Shown here: one piece after another, positions 35,997 to 44,085 of the stretch
Numbering within the stretch: position 1 is the first letter of the stretch
Layout of the letters: each line of letters starts with the position of its first letter
The notes under the pieces: model-generated
Databases searched by the model: none
What the model was told of the DNA's origin: nothing
Seen by the model: the letters and a program-made list of their open reading frames with translations, nothing else
Program-made: the position numbers and the translations under genes
From: Sphingomonas sp. Leaf339
GTDB lineage: Bacteria; Pseudomonadota; Alphaproteobacteria; Sphingomonadales; Sphingomonadaceae
DNA length: 64,000 nucleotides
Direction of reading: 5' to 3'
Assembly (NCBI RefSeq): GCF_001426195.1
Contig: NZ_LMRS01000001.1
Location: 684,501-748,500, forward strand

Positions 35997-36021
35997 AACG
36001 GCCGTGATAAAAACGGGTTCC
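35997..36021 (-). promoter_or_regulatory. EcfG-type promoter of the predicted small RNA
   Basis: Minus strand GGAAC (36021-36017), exactly 16 bases, then CGTTTT (36000-35995): an exact match to GGAAC-N16-CGTT. It starts 25 bases beyond the phyP stop codon and points away from phyP into the two-hairpin region. Confidence 0.8.
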
Positions 36022-36046
36022 AGCCGAGATCGAGAATTTTTTGCCG

Positions 36047-37627
36047 TCAGTCTCGACCGATCACGGCGAAGGCGATTTCATATGCGCCTGTTAGTGGATC
36101 GTGATGCAGCTTTGCTCGCAACTGGCGGGACAGTCCCTCCATCACGCGGCCGTACCGGGTGCGTGCAAGGTCTTGTAACAGGTCGCCATCCACCAGAGCA
36201 CGGGACACGACCCGCAACGTTGCACGATCTTCCTGATCGCTCGGCTTAACCGATACGCGGATCTGCGCCGACGGATCGCAGGACGAGGCCAACTCGATCA
36301 TCTCGGTGACCAGAAAGGCCAGCGCGACCGCCACGTCCTGATTGACCAGATAGGCATCGACGTCCAGCGAGATGCCGATCGCCTGCGCCCGCTCGGAGGC
36401 CGTGGCGCGGATGTTGGACGCCAGTTCGCCGATCATCGTCCGCAGGTTCAGGCCGCGATGTTCCTCAAGCTCAGCGAAATGGTGACGATGTACGACCGCC
36501 AACGCATCGACACGCCGCTGGATCGACGCATAGGCGGCAGAGGCATCAGGGCTGCGCGCGCCACGGGCGTGAAACGCGATCAGGCTCGAGATGACCTGCA
36601 GGTTGTTCTTGACCCGGTGATGGACTTCTCGCGTCAGTTTCGTCTGACGCCGCAGCCCTTCTTCCAGACCCGCCTCATGTGCTGCGACTGTTTGGCTGAT
36701 CGCCTTGAATGTCTCGCCCAATTCACGGATTTCTTGAGCTGGCAGGCTGGTCGCTCTTGCATCGATGACCTGACCGGGCGTGAACGCCGCCACGCTGGCG
36801 CGCAGATGACGCAGCGGCCGGAGTAGAAGGCGATCCACCACGAACCACGCGATCCCCGCGGCTGCCGCCCACATCAATAGCGGCAGCATCAGCGCGATCA
36901 CCAGTGACGACGTAATCGGCGCACTCGGCACCTGAGCCGCTAGGACCAGTCCACCGATGCCCAACTCCGTCCGCAACGTCTCCATGCGACGCAACGGACC
37001 GTCATCCGGAATCGTCTCCAATTCCAGAACCGTACCGCCATCCACCAACGTGCTGGCGAACGTCGTGGCCCGGCTGGTCGGACGACCGAGCCGACGCAAA
37101 AACTGCTGCGGAAAAAACGCACGGGCCATGATGTCGGTCCGCGCTTCACCGAACGACAGGACGACGCCCTGATCCGGCACGATCGCCGCATCGATTGGCA
37201 GGTCCGAATCCTCGGTTCGCACCGAAGGCAGTAATTCGCCGCATAACAGACGACCACGCCGGTCGGTGATGGCAAACCGCGCACCGGCCGATGCCTGCTG
37301 CGCAAAGACGCCCTTGGTGCGGGCGCAACTAGGCGCATCGGCCGGGTCGGCCCCCAACGCGTCCACTGCCACTCGCAGCGCCGTCATATCGCCGATCAGT
37401 TCGATGGCGATCGATCGCGCGCTCTCCGTCGCCGCGATTCTTAGACGCGCCCGCGCCTCTGAATCGGCTAGCCGCGTCGTCTGCAGCGTGGCGACGACCG
37501 CGATCAACGCCAACGGCAGCAATGCCGCGCTCAAAATCAGGAATAGTTTGGCGCCCGTCGGAATGCGGTCAAGACCGGAACGACGTTCGGCGGGAGCGAC
37601 GGAGATGGGGTCGGGTACATCTGACAC
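36047..37627 (-). CDS. phyP: PhyP-like HisKA_2 sensor, regulator of PhyR
   Basis: 526 residues. Membrane helices at about 28-50 and 240-264 flank a periplasmic sensor domain of about 190 residues. A HAMP-like linker follows, then HisKA_2 with the phospho-acceptor region EVHHRVKNNLQVISSLI (H337 likely). The ATPase part is degenerate: FLVTEMIELAS stands where the N-box Asn should be, and no DxGxG loop is seen, so kinase activity is doubtful. Sphingomonas PhyP is known as a negative regulator (phosphatase) of PhyR, which fits. GTG start, 17 bases after nepR, so the two genes probably form one transcript. Confidence 0.8.
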   Translation of the reverse strand: MSDVPDPISVAPAERRSGLDRIPTGAKLFLILSAALLPLALIAVVATLQTTRLADSEARARLRIAATESARSIAIELIGDMTALRVAVDALGADPADAPSCARTKGVFAQQASAGARFAITDRRGRLLCGELLPSVRTEDSDLPIDAAIVPDQGVVLSFGEARTDIMARAFFPQQFLRRLGRPTSRATTFASTLVDGGTVLELETIPDDGPLRRMETLRTELGIGGLVLAAQVPSAPITSSLVIALMLPLLMWAAAAGIAWFVVDRLLLRPLRHLRASVAAFTPGQVIDARATSLPAQEIRELGETFKAISQTVAAHEAGLEEGLRRQTKLTREVHHRVKNNLQVISSLIAFHARGARSPDASAAYASIQRRVDALAVVHRHHFAELEEHRGLNLRTMIGELASNIRATASERAQAIGISLDVDAYLVNQDVAVALAFLVTEMIELASSCDPSAQIRVSVKPSDQEDRATLRVVSRALVDGDLLQDLARTRYGRVMEGLSRQLRAKLHHDPLTGAYEIAFAVIGRD

Positions 37628-37644
37628 GGGCGTGCTGCCCGGCG

Positions 37645-37803
37645 TCAGGTCAATTTGCCGAGCAGATCGAGCAGATCGTCGGGCACGCTTTCATCCACCG
37701 TCTTCTGATAGACGGAGCGCAATGCGGAGCCCATGACCCGGTCCTTGTCGGAGACAACGGCTTTCCTGGTATCCGGCGTCTTTTTGATCTTATCCTGACC
37801 CAA
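37645..37803 (-). CDS. nepR: Anti-sigma factor NepR
   Basis: 52 residues if the TTG at 37803 is the start. The C-terminal part MGSALRSVYQKTVDESVPDD then LLDLLGKLT is the NepR signature (two helices, GxxLRxxY and EPVPDxFLDLLxxL). NepR holds EcfG inactive until phosphorylated PhyR captures it. In-frame ATGs exist only upstream of the EcfG-type promoter, so they would not be in that transcript. A G-rich GGGGGAAAG precedes the TTG. The start is therefore inferred; the family call is strong. Confidence 0.85.
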   Translation of the reverse strand: MGQDKIKKTPDTRKAVVSDKDRVMGSALRSVYQKTVDESVPDDLLDLLGKLT

Positions 37804-37889
37804 GATTCGCGTCTTTCCCCCAGATACCGCCAGAACGCGACGGCCACGCAGTATGCCGCCCTTTGTAGCGCGACGTGAACAACGGCATG

Positions 37890-37915
37890 AAACCAAAAAT
37901 CGTCTCGATGGTTCC
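37890..37915 (-). promoter_or_regulatory. EcfG-type promoter of nepR
   Basis: Minus strand GGAAC (37915-37911), then 16 bases and GGTTTC, i.e. 17 bases to GTTT. This fits GGAAC-N16/17-cGTT apart from G for C. nepR is a known autoregulated target of EcfG in alphaproteobacteria. Transcription would start near 37882, about 80 bases before the inferred nepR start. Confidence 0.65.
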
Positions 37916-38035
37916 CACATCAGTACGAAAAACCGGACAGATACCGGATTGCCGTATTCGATCATTTGGCGTTGCATCATTTTCGGGCTCGCGCGTTAAG
38001 CCCGACAGATACGTTTCAGGGAGTTTTCATCGAAC

Positions 38036-38839
38036 ATGTCGCTCGGACAGCAACTCGCACCGCACCTTCCCTTTTTGCGGCGTTATGGCCGGGCGCTCAC
38101 GGGCAGCCAGAGCCATGGCGACAAGTACGTCCGCGCCACGCTCGAGGCGATCGTCGCCGCGCCGGACCAGTTCCCTCGCGATGTTGATCCGCGTTTGGGC
38201 CTGTACCGCATGTTCCAGGGCATCTGGTCGTCGGCCAATTACGACGAGATGGAAGATAATCTGGGCAGCGAGCTGGCCGGTGCCGAAGCAGTGACCCGCG
38301 CGCGCCTGTCGCGCATGACGCCACTGTCTCGTCAGGCGCTGTTGCTAACCGCCATGGAAGGCTTCTCGCCTGAGGATGCGGCGTACCTGATCGACGTTGA
38401 TGCAGACGAGGTCGACCGGCTGGTCGCCGAGGCGCTGTCGGAAATTGAGAACCAGACCCGTGCTCGCGTGCTGATAATCGAGGACGAACCGATCATTGCG
38501 ATGGATATCGAAACGATCGTCCGCGACCTGGGCCACGACGTCACCGGCGTCGCGGTCACGCGTGATGAGGCGGTCGGCCTGGCCATGGAGGACCGCCCTG
38601 GTCTGGTGCTGGCCGACATCCAGCTGGCCGATGATAGTTCGGGTATCGATGCGGTGAAGGACATCCTGGCCGAATTCGAAGTGCCCGTCATCTTCATCAC
38701 CGCCTTCCCGGAACGTCTGCTGACTGGCGAGCGTCCCGAGCCGACCTTCCTCATCACTAAGCCGTTCCAGCGGTCGACGGTGAAGGCGGCAATTAGCCAG
38801 GCGCTGTTCTTCGACCAGACGACGGTGCCGGCCGAATAA
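38036..38839 (+). CDS. phyR: General stress response anti-anti-sigma regulator PhyR
   Basis: 267 residues. The N-terminal sigma-like domain (about 1-138; LAPHLPFLRRYGRALTGSQS, LYRMFQGIWSS, LSRQALLLTAMEGFSPEDAA) mimics EcfG to bind NepR. The C-terminal receiver (about 143-262; VLIIEDEPIIAMDIE) has phospho-acceptor D194 in VLADIQLADD and a conserved K in LITKPF. Phosphorylation opens the protein to sequester NepR. Divergent from nepR. CAGGGAG lies 11 bases before the ATG. Confidence 0.96.
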   Translation: MSLGQQLAPHLPFLRRYGRALTGSQSHGDKYVRATLEAIVAAPDQFPRDVDPRLGLYRMFQGIWSSANYDEMEDNLGSELAGAEAVTRARLSRMTPLSRQALLLTAMEGFSPEDAAYLIDVDADEVDRLVAEALSEIENQTRARVLIIEDEPIIAMDIETIVRDLGHDVTGVAVTRDEAVGLAMEDRPGLVLADIQLADDSSGIDAVKDILAEFEVPVIFITAFPERLLTGERPEPTFLITKPFQRSTVKAAISQALFFDQTTVPAE

Positions 38840-38894
38840 ACCGCTCGGCTGAAACCGTTGCGGAGCTAAAACGACATTGGGAGGTTAAGGCTTC

Positions 38895-39032
38895 ATGACT
38901 GATCCAGAACATCCGGCACATCTGACCGGAGAAGAGGCGCGCGCTGGTGCCACCCCGCATATGACGCGCTATATCCTCCCGATCTCGTTGGGACTGATCA
39001 TCGTGATCTTCGCGGTGATGGTGTTTCGCTGA
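38895..39032 (+). CDS. 45-residue single-span membrane peptide between phyR and ecfG
   Basis: 45 residues: a hydrophilic N-terminus MTDPEHPAHLTGEEARAG, then one membrane helix (YILPISLGLIIVIFAVMVF) and a final Arg. GGGAGG lies about 9 bases before the ATG. No family is recognised. Position between phyR and ecfG, same strand, suggests cotranscription with one or both. It is too short for default gene finders. Confidence 0.65.
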   Translation: MTDPEHPAHLTGEEARAGATPHMTRYILPISLGLIIVIFAVMVFR

Positions 39033-39154
39033 CGGATCGCCGCCCCGCGCGACCTTTGTGAATGTTGCTTCATTCGAACGGGTTGGAAAGCGGGGCGGCA
39101 ACGCCTACCTTGGCGCAACGCAACTCGTGCGCCGCGCCTCATGATCGGACAAGA

Positions 39155-39802
39155 ATGACACAGCCCATGCTGCGTGACGATGACGCGGACGAGCAGGACA
39201 TCGTACCGGTCGAACACGTTTCGTTGTCCGACCCTGAATTCAAGAAGCAGTTGGCGCAGGTTATCCCGCACCTTCGCGCCTTTGGTCGTTCGCTCTCCGG
39301 CAGCCGCGATTTGGCGGACGATTTGGTGCAAGAAACGCTGTTGAAGGCTTGGGCCGCTCGCCAGCGGTTTCAGGCTGGCACCAACATGCGCGCCTGGACC
39401 TTTATCATCCTGCGCAACCTGTATCTGTCGCAAATGCGCCGCGCTCGTTTCAAGGGCGAGTGGGACGATCTTGTCGCCGATCGCATTCTTGCGGCGCCGG
39501 CTAGCCAGGACCGCCACGTCGAATTGGGTGATATGCAGCGCGCGCTGATGCACCTGCCGCAGCCACAGCGCGAAGCCTTGATCCTCGTTGGCGCGGGTGG
39601 CTTTGCGTATGAAGAAGCAGCTGAGATCTGCAACGTGGCGGTTGGCACGATTAAAAGCCGCGTCGCCCGCGGTCGCGTCGCTCTCGAAGCATTGTTGACC
39701 AACGGCGCCCTGCCGTCACGCCGCGATCATGAGGTCGACAGCAGCAAGACAGCGCTCGATTCGATCATGGGCGATGTGGACCAACTTAGCCGCGGACGTT
39801 GA
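39155..39802 (+). CDS. ecfG: General stress response sigma factor EcfG
   Basis: 215 residues. Group ECF15 sigma factor. Region 2 spans LRAFGRSLSGSRDLADDLVQ and ETLLKAWAARQRFQ to MRAWTFIILRNLYLSQMRR; region 4 is LPQPQREALILVGAGGFAYE with VGTIKSRVARGR. It directs RNA polymerase to GGAAC-N16/17-CGTT promoters after release from NepR. ATG 39155 is preferred; ATG 39167 is possible, and a frame extension to 39062 lacks sigma-like sequence. No clear EcfG promoter is seen directly upstream. Confidence 0.95.
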   Translation: MTQPMLRDDDADEQDIVPVEHVSLSDPEFKKQLAQVIPHLRAFGRSLSGSRDLADDLVQETLLKAWAARQRFQAGTNMRAWTFIILRNLYLSQMRRARFKGEWDDLVADRILAAPASQDRHVELGDMQRALMHLPQPQREALILVGAGGFAYEEAAEICNVAVGTIKSRVARGRVALEALLTNGALPSRRDHEVDSSKTALDSIMGDVDQLSRGR

Positions 39803-39818
39803 GGTTATTGTCGTCGCG

Positions 39819-40001
39819 TCATAAATGATGGCGCGACGCGGACCCATCCAGTCGACGGAGCAGTTCGATCATGTCGGCGGGCAGATCAGCGGCTGTATAG
39901 GCGTTGAGCAACGCACCACCAATCGTGGCATAGTCGCGCGGGCGTCGGACGAATTGCTCGCCGCCGTCTCGTTCGATCACAAGGCTTGCTGACCATGACA
40001 T
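39819..40001 (-). CDS. Small hypothetical protein convergent with ecfG
   Basis: 60 residues, MSWSASLVIERDGGEQFVRR to LRRLDGSASRHHL. The first half looks like two strands and the rest like helices, without a membrane segment. No family is recognised. AAGG lies 5 bases before the ATG and an EcfG-like promoter candidate lies just upstream. Codon use is like its neighbours. It converges on ecfG with a 16-base gap. Confidence 0.6.
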   Translation of the reverse strand: MSWSASLVIERDGGEQFVRRPRDYATIGGALLNAYTAADLPADMIELLRRLDGSASRHHL

Positions 40002-40009
40002 GCCGCCTT

Positions 40010-40035
40010 AAACGTACGGGCGGCGCTTTCGTTTC
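40010..40035 (-). promoter_or_regulatory. Weak EcfG-like promoter candidate before the 60-residue ORF
   Basis: Minus strand GAAAC (40035-40031), 16-base spacer, CGTTT (40014-40010). One mismatch in the -35 (GAAAC for GGAAC), perfect -10. The predicted start would leave almost no leader before the ATG at 40001. Confidence 0.35.
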
Positions 40036-40062
40036 GTCTAGGTCCGCATCTGTGACGATCGC

Positions 40063-42732
40063 ATGACAATTGCGCAGGTCCACGCCGGCCTCCCCGATGC
40101 ACTGGACCGCGCGATCAAATGGTCGCCTTTTCTGGCGATGCTGGCGACGCGAGAGCCGCGGGTCGCCGACGCGGCTAGGGCAGGGCGGCTGCTACTCGAT
40201 ACCGACGATCTGCCACTTGACTTGCCGGTAGCAGTCCGTCTCCGCCGCCGCCGCCGCGCGCTCGCACTGGGGATCGCGCTGGGCGATCTGGCGGGCGCTC
40301 TCGATCTGACTGCCGTTACCGGTGCGCTGACCCGATTCGCCGACGACGCGCTCGGCACCGCCATCCGCGCCGCCATTACCGAGCGATATCCCGGCGAGGA
40401 GCCGCGCGGTTTCGCCGCGATTGCGCTCGGCAAACAGGGATCCGGCGAGCTCAATTATTCATCGGACATCGATCCTATCCTGCTGTTCGATCCCGAAACA
40501 TTGCCCCGCCGCGCCCGCGAGGAGCCGGAGGAGGCCGCCGTCCGCATCGCCCGGCGCGTCGTTGAATTGCTGCAGGCCCGCGATGGCGAAGGGTATGTCC
40601 TTCGCGTCGATCTGCGCCTGCGCCCATCACCAGAGGTGACGCCGATCGCCCTGCCGGTGAACGGCGCCATCGCCTATTACGAAAGCCAGGCATTGGCATG
40701 GGAGCGGGCCGCCTTCATCAGAGCGCGCGCCGCCGCTGGCGATCTGGAATTGGGCCGCCGTTTCCTTGCGGCGGTGCGGCCATTCGTCTGGCGGCGCACA
40801 CTCGATTTCGGCGCGGTCGGCGAAATCCGCGGCCTGTCCGCGCGCATTCGCGACCATCACGCGCAAGGGCAGGCGTTCGGCCCCGGCTACGATCTGAAGC
40901 GCGGCCGGGGCGGCATCCGCGAGGTCGAATTCTTCGCGCAGATTCACCAGTTGATCCATGGCGGTCGCGATGCCGCCCTGCGCGCGCCCGCGACACGTAA
41001 CGCGTTGGAGGAACTGGCGATCGCCGGCTCGATCGACGTCGACGATGCCGCCGCGCTGTCATCCGCCTACACGCTGCTGCGGACCATCGAACACCGCGTG
41101 CAGATGGTCGACGACCGGCAGACGCACCACCTGCCGCTGGCCGGCGAACCGCTCGACCAGGTGGCGACGCTGCACGGTCTGGCGGACGGCGATGCCCTCC
41201 TCGACTTGCTGCGCCCGCACGTCGAGCGGGTCGGCCGAGTGTATGACGCGCTAGACGATCGCCAGCGCCCGGCATTGTCGCGCGATCCGGAAACGCTCGC
41301 CCCCGCACTGGCGGCGGCGGGCTTCGACCCGGCCACGACCACCCAACGAATTGCCGCATGGCGCACCGGCACTTATCCCGCCCTGCGCAGCCCGCCCGCC
41401 CGTGCCGCGCTGGAGGCGGTGCTGCCGACGCTGGTCGAAGCGCTCGGCGGCGCACCTGATCCGGATCAGGCACTGCGCCGGTTCGACACGATGCTGGAGC
41501 GAATGCCCAGCGCCATCAACATCTTCCGCCTGCTGGAGGCGCGACCGGGTCTCGCCGATCTGCTCGTCCGGCTGTTGTCGCACGCGCCGCCGCTGGCTGA
41601 CGAACTGGCGCGCCAGCCAGCGCTGCTCGACGGCCTGATCGATGCGACCGCGCTGGATGGGGTCGGAGAGGTCACCGCCCTCGCCGAAACCATGCGCGGT
41701 GGTGATGTCGCTGATTACAGTGCGCGGCTCGACCATGTCAGACGGATCGTCGGCGAGGCGCGCTTCGCGCTGGGCGCTCAGATCGTCGCCGGTACTGCCG
41801 ATCCGCTCGCCGTCGGGGCGGGTTATGCCCGTGTCGCAGAGGCGGCGGTGGCGGTGCTGGCGGAGGCAACGGTGGCCGAATTCGCGCAAACGCATGGCCG
41901 CGTGCCGGACAGTGAGTTGGTGATCCTCGCGCTCGGCCGACTGGGCGGCGGCGTGCTGACGCATGCCTCCGATCTCGATCTCGTCTATCTGTTCACTGGC
42001 GATTTTGCCGCCGAATCGGATGGCACCAAGCCTCTCGGCGCGACGCTCTATTACAACCGGCTCGCGAGCCGGGTGACGGCGGCGCTGTCCGTCGCGACGG
42101 CGGCGGGGCAGCTCTATGCCGTCGATACGCGGCTGCGGCCATCAGGCACGCATGGCCCGCTCGCCGTGACGCTCGACAGCTTCGCGCGTTATCAGCGCGG
42201 GGACGCCTGGACGTGGGAGCATATGGCGCTGACCCGCGCCCGCGTCGTCTTCGGTTCAGCCGCCGCCCGCGCGGCGACCGACGCGATCGTCGTGGATGTC
42301 TTGGGCGGCAACCGGCCATCGCGCGACATCGTCGCAGAGGCCAGGACGATGCGCGCCGACGTCGCCCGTCACAAGCCGCCCGCCGGCCCGCTCGATGCCA
42401 AGCTGCTGCCCGGCGGCCTCGTCGATCTGGAATTCACCGTCCACGCCCTGCAACTGTCGCACCACACTGCGCTGGTCCCCGATCTCGGCACCGCGATCGA
42501 TCGGCTGATCGACAGTCAACGGCTGCCGCCGACGATGCGCGCCGCGTATGATCTGCTGACCCGCCTGCTGATCACGATGCGGCTCGTCGCGCCTGATGCC
42601 GCGCCGCCCGCCGATGCCACCCGCGCGCTGGTCGCAACCGCGCTCGGCCTGCCGGACTGGGCCGCGGTGGTTGCCAGTCTTGATACGGCGCGGCAGGAGG
42701 TCGCGGCGGCGTGGTCCGCGCTGGAGGCATGA
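40063..42732 (+). CDS. glnE: Bifunctional glutamine synthetase adenylyltransferase/deadenylylase
   Basis: 889 residues with two nucleotidyltransferase halves. The N-terminal half (deadenylylation) carries LGKQGSGELNYSSDIDPILL, and the C-terminal half (adenylylation) LGRLGGGVLTHASDLDLVYL; both keep the metal-binding D-x-D. GlnD/PII-domain helices follow each half (VQMVDDRQTHHLP; DLEFTVHALQLSH). It controls glutamine synthetase in response to nitrogen. Its stop overlaps bcp. Confidence 0.95.
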   Translation: MTIAQVHAGLPDALDRAIKWSPFLAMLATREPRVADAARAGRLLLDTDDLPLDLPVAVRLRRRRRALALGIALGDLAGALDLTAVTGALTRFADDALGTAIRAAITERYPGEEPRGFAAIALGKQGSGELNYSSDIDPILLFDPETLPRRAREEPEEAAVRIARRVVELLQARDGEGYVLRVDLRLRPSPEVTPIALPVNGAIAYYESQALAWERAAFIRARAAAGDLELGRRFLAAVRPFVWRRTLDFGAVGEIRGLSARIRDHHAQGQAFGPGYDLKRGRGGIREVEFFAQIHQLIHGGRDAALRAPATRNALEELAIAGSIDVDDAAALSSAYTLLRTIEHRVQMVDDRQTHHLPLAGEPLDQVATLHGLADGDALLDLLRPHVERVGRVYDALDDRQRPALSRDPETLAPALAAAGFDPATTTQRIAAWRTGTYPALRSPPARAALEAVLPTLVEALGGAPDPDQALRRFDTMLERMPSAINIFRLLEARPGLADLLVRLLSHAPPLADELARQPALLDGLIDATALDGVGEVTALAETMRGGDVADYSARLDHVRRIVGEARFALGAQIVAGTADPLAVGAGYARVAEAAVAVLAEATVAEFAQTHGRVPDSELVILALGRLGGGVLTHASDLDLVYLFTGDFAAESDGTKPLGATLYYNRLASRVTAALSVATAAGQLYAVDTRLRPSGTHGPLAVTLDSFARYQRGDAWTWEHMALTRARVVFGSAAARAATDAIVVDVLGGNRPSRDIVAEARTMRADVARHKPPAGPLDAKLLPGGLVDLEFTVHALQLSHHTALVPDLGTAIDRLIDSQRLPPTMRAAYDLLTRLLITMRLVAPDAAPPADATRALVATALGLPDWAAVVASLDTARQEVAAAWSALEA

Positions 42733-43187
42733 TGAACATTGGCGATCCCGTTCCCCCGGTCCGCGTAACGAAACCGGACGGCGAACCGCTCGATCTGGCG
42801 ACGATGCCGCTGCCGCTGGTCGTGTATTTCTATCCCAAGGATGACACGTCGGGCTGCACACGCGAGGCGCAGGATTTCTCCGCGCTCGCCGCCGATTTCG
42901 CCGCTGCCGGCGTCACCGTACTCGGCCTGTCGAAGGATTCGCCCGCCGCCCACATGAAGTTCACCGCCAAGCACGCGCTCACCGTCGCCTTGGCCAGCGA
43001 TGAGGACGGCACTGCCTGCGAGGCATTCGGCGTCTGGGGCGAAAAGCAGATGTACGGCAAGACCTATATGGGCATCGAGCGCGCCACCTTCCTGTTTGGC
43101 ATCGACGGCACGCTGGGGCAGGTGTGGCGCAAGGTGCGCGTGCCCGGCCATGCCGAAGCGGTGCTGACGGCGGCGCGGGCGGCGTGA
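42729..43187 (+). CDS. bcp: Thioredoxin-dependent peroxiredoxin (Bcp/PrxQ)
   Basis: 152 residues. Peroxidatic Cys is C43 in YFYPKDDTSGCTREAQDF. The classic resolving Cys five residues later is absent (Gln/Asp there); the only other Cys is C97 (DGTACEAFGVW), so it may resolve elsewhere or act as 1-Cys. KTYMGIERATFLFGIDG is a typical C-terminal core. Reduces alkyl and hydrogen peroxides. ATGA overlap with glnE, and TGATG with the next gene. Confidence 0.93.
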   Translation: MMNIGDPVPPVRVTKPDGEPLDLATMPLPLVVYFYPKDDTSGCTREAQDFSALAADFAAAGVTVLGLSKDSPAAHMKFTAKHALTVALASDEDGTACEAFGVWGEKQMYGKTYMGIERATFLFGIDGTLGQVWRKVRVPGHAEAVLTAARAA

Positions 43188-43978
43188 TGCAAACGGTGGG
43201 GGAGGCGTGCCGGGCGGTCCTGCTCGCCGCCGACCCGCCGCTGAAGATCCGCACCGCGCGGGCCGTGGCGCGGGCATGGCGGCGTGGCGACCTGCGCCAC
43301 GATTTCGATGCTACGATGCCCGATCAACCGGCCCGCCCGGCCTCGCCCGAATTGCTGCCGCCCAACCGCATGCCGAAACGCGGCGGCGGATCGGAACGCG
43401 GCCGGATCGCACTGCTTCACGCACTGGCGCATATCGAATTTTCCGCGATCGATCTCGCCTTTGACGTGGCGGGCCGCTTCGGCGCGCAGTTTCCTCGCAG
43501 CTTCGTCGACGACTGGCTATCGGTCGGCGCGGACGAGGCGATGCATTTCGCCATCCTCGATCGGCGATTGCGCGTGTTGGGATCAGGCTATGGGGCCTTG
43601 CCCGCGCATGTCGGCCTGTGGGATTCGGCAGCGGCAACCGCGCACGATGCTGCCGCCCGGCTCGCGGTCGTGCCCATGGTGCTGGAGGCACGCGGCCTCG
43701 ACGTCACGCCCGACACCGTCACCCGCTTCCGGATCGCCGGTGACGAACCGAGCGCCCGCATCCTCCACCGCATCTACACCGACGAGATTCGCCATGTCGG
43801 TTTCGGCGCCAAATGGTTCGGATTCCTGTGTGCAGCGGGCGATATCGCCCCCGCGCCGCACTGGCAGATGCTGGTCCGCCGCTACTTTCGCGGTGTCGTT
43901 AAGCCGCCGTTCAACGATTCGGCGCGCGCCCGTGCCGGTCTGACGCGAGAGTTCTACGCGCCTCTTGCCGCCGACTGA
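43187..43978 (+). CDS. DUF455 ferritin-like diiron protein
   Basis: 263 residues. Helices carry candidate diiron ligands: HALAHIEFSAIDLAFD, SVGADEAMHFAILDRRL, LEARGLDVTP and YTDEIRHVGFGAKWF. This is the DUF455 ferritin-like family, whose reaction is not established. N-terminal AVLLAADPPLKIRTARAVAR is the usual family start. Starts on the bcp stop, so the peroxiredoxin and this metal protein are coupled. Confidence 0.88.
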   Translation: MQTVGEACRAVLLAADPPLKIRTARAVARAWRRGDLRHDFDATMPDQPARPASPELLPPNRMPKRGGGSERGRIALLHALAHIEFSAIDLAFDVAGRFGAQFPRSFVDDWLSVGADEAMHFAILDRRLRVLGSGYGALPAHVGLWDSAAATAHDAAARLAVVPMVLEARGLDVTPDTVTRFRIAGDEPSARILHRIYTDEIRHVGFGAKWFGFLCAAGDIAPAPHWQMLVRRYFRGVVKPPFNDSARARAGLTREFYAPLAAD

Positions 43979-44085
43979 ACATTCCGGCCACACATCATCG
44001 TGTTGGAACGCGGTGGGGCTGCGAATCAGCTTGGATGGTCGGGTCGATCCCCGAACGGGAGATCGGCGATGTTGTGCGGGGTTCG

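Noticed and set aside
39062-39154. N-terminal extension of ecfG from ATG 39062
   Set aside because: The added 31 residues have no sigma-factor character and a better start lies at 39155.
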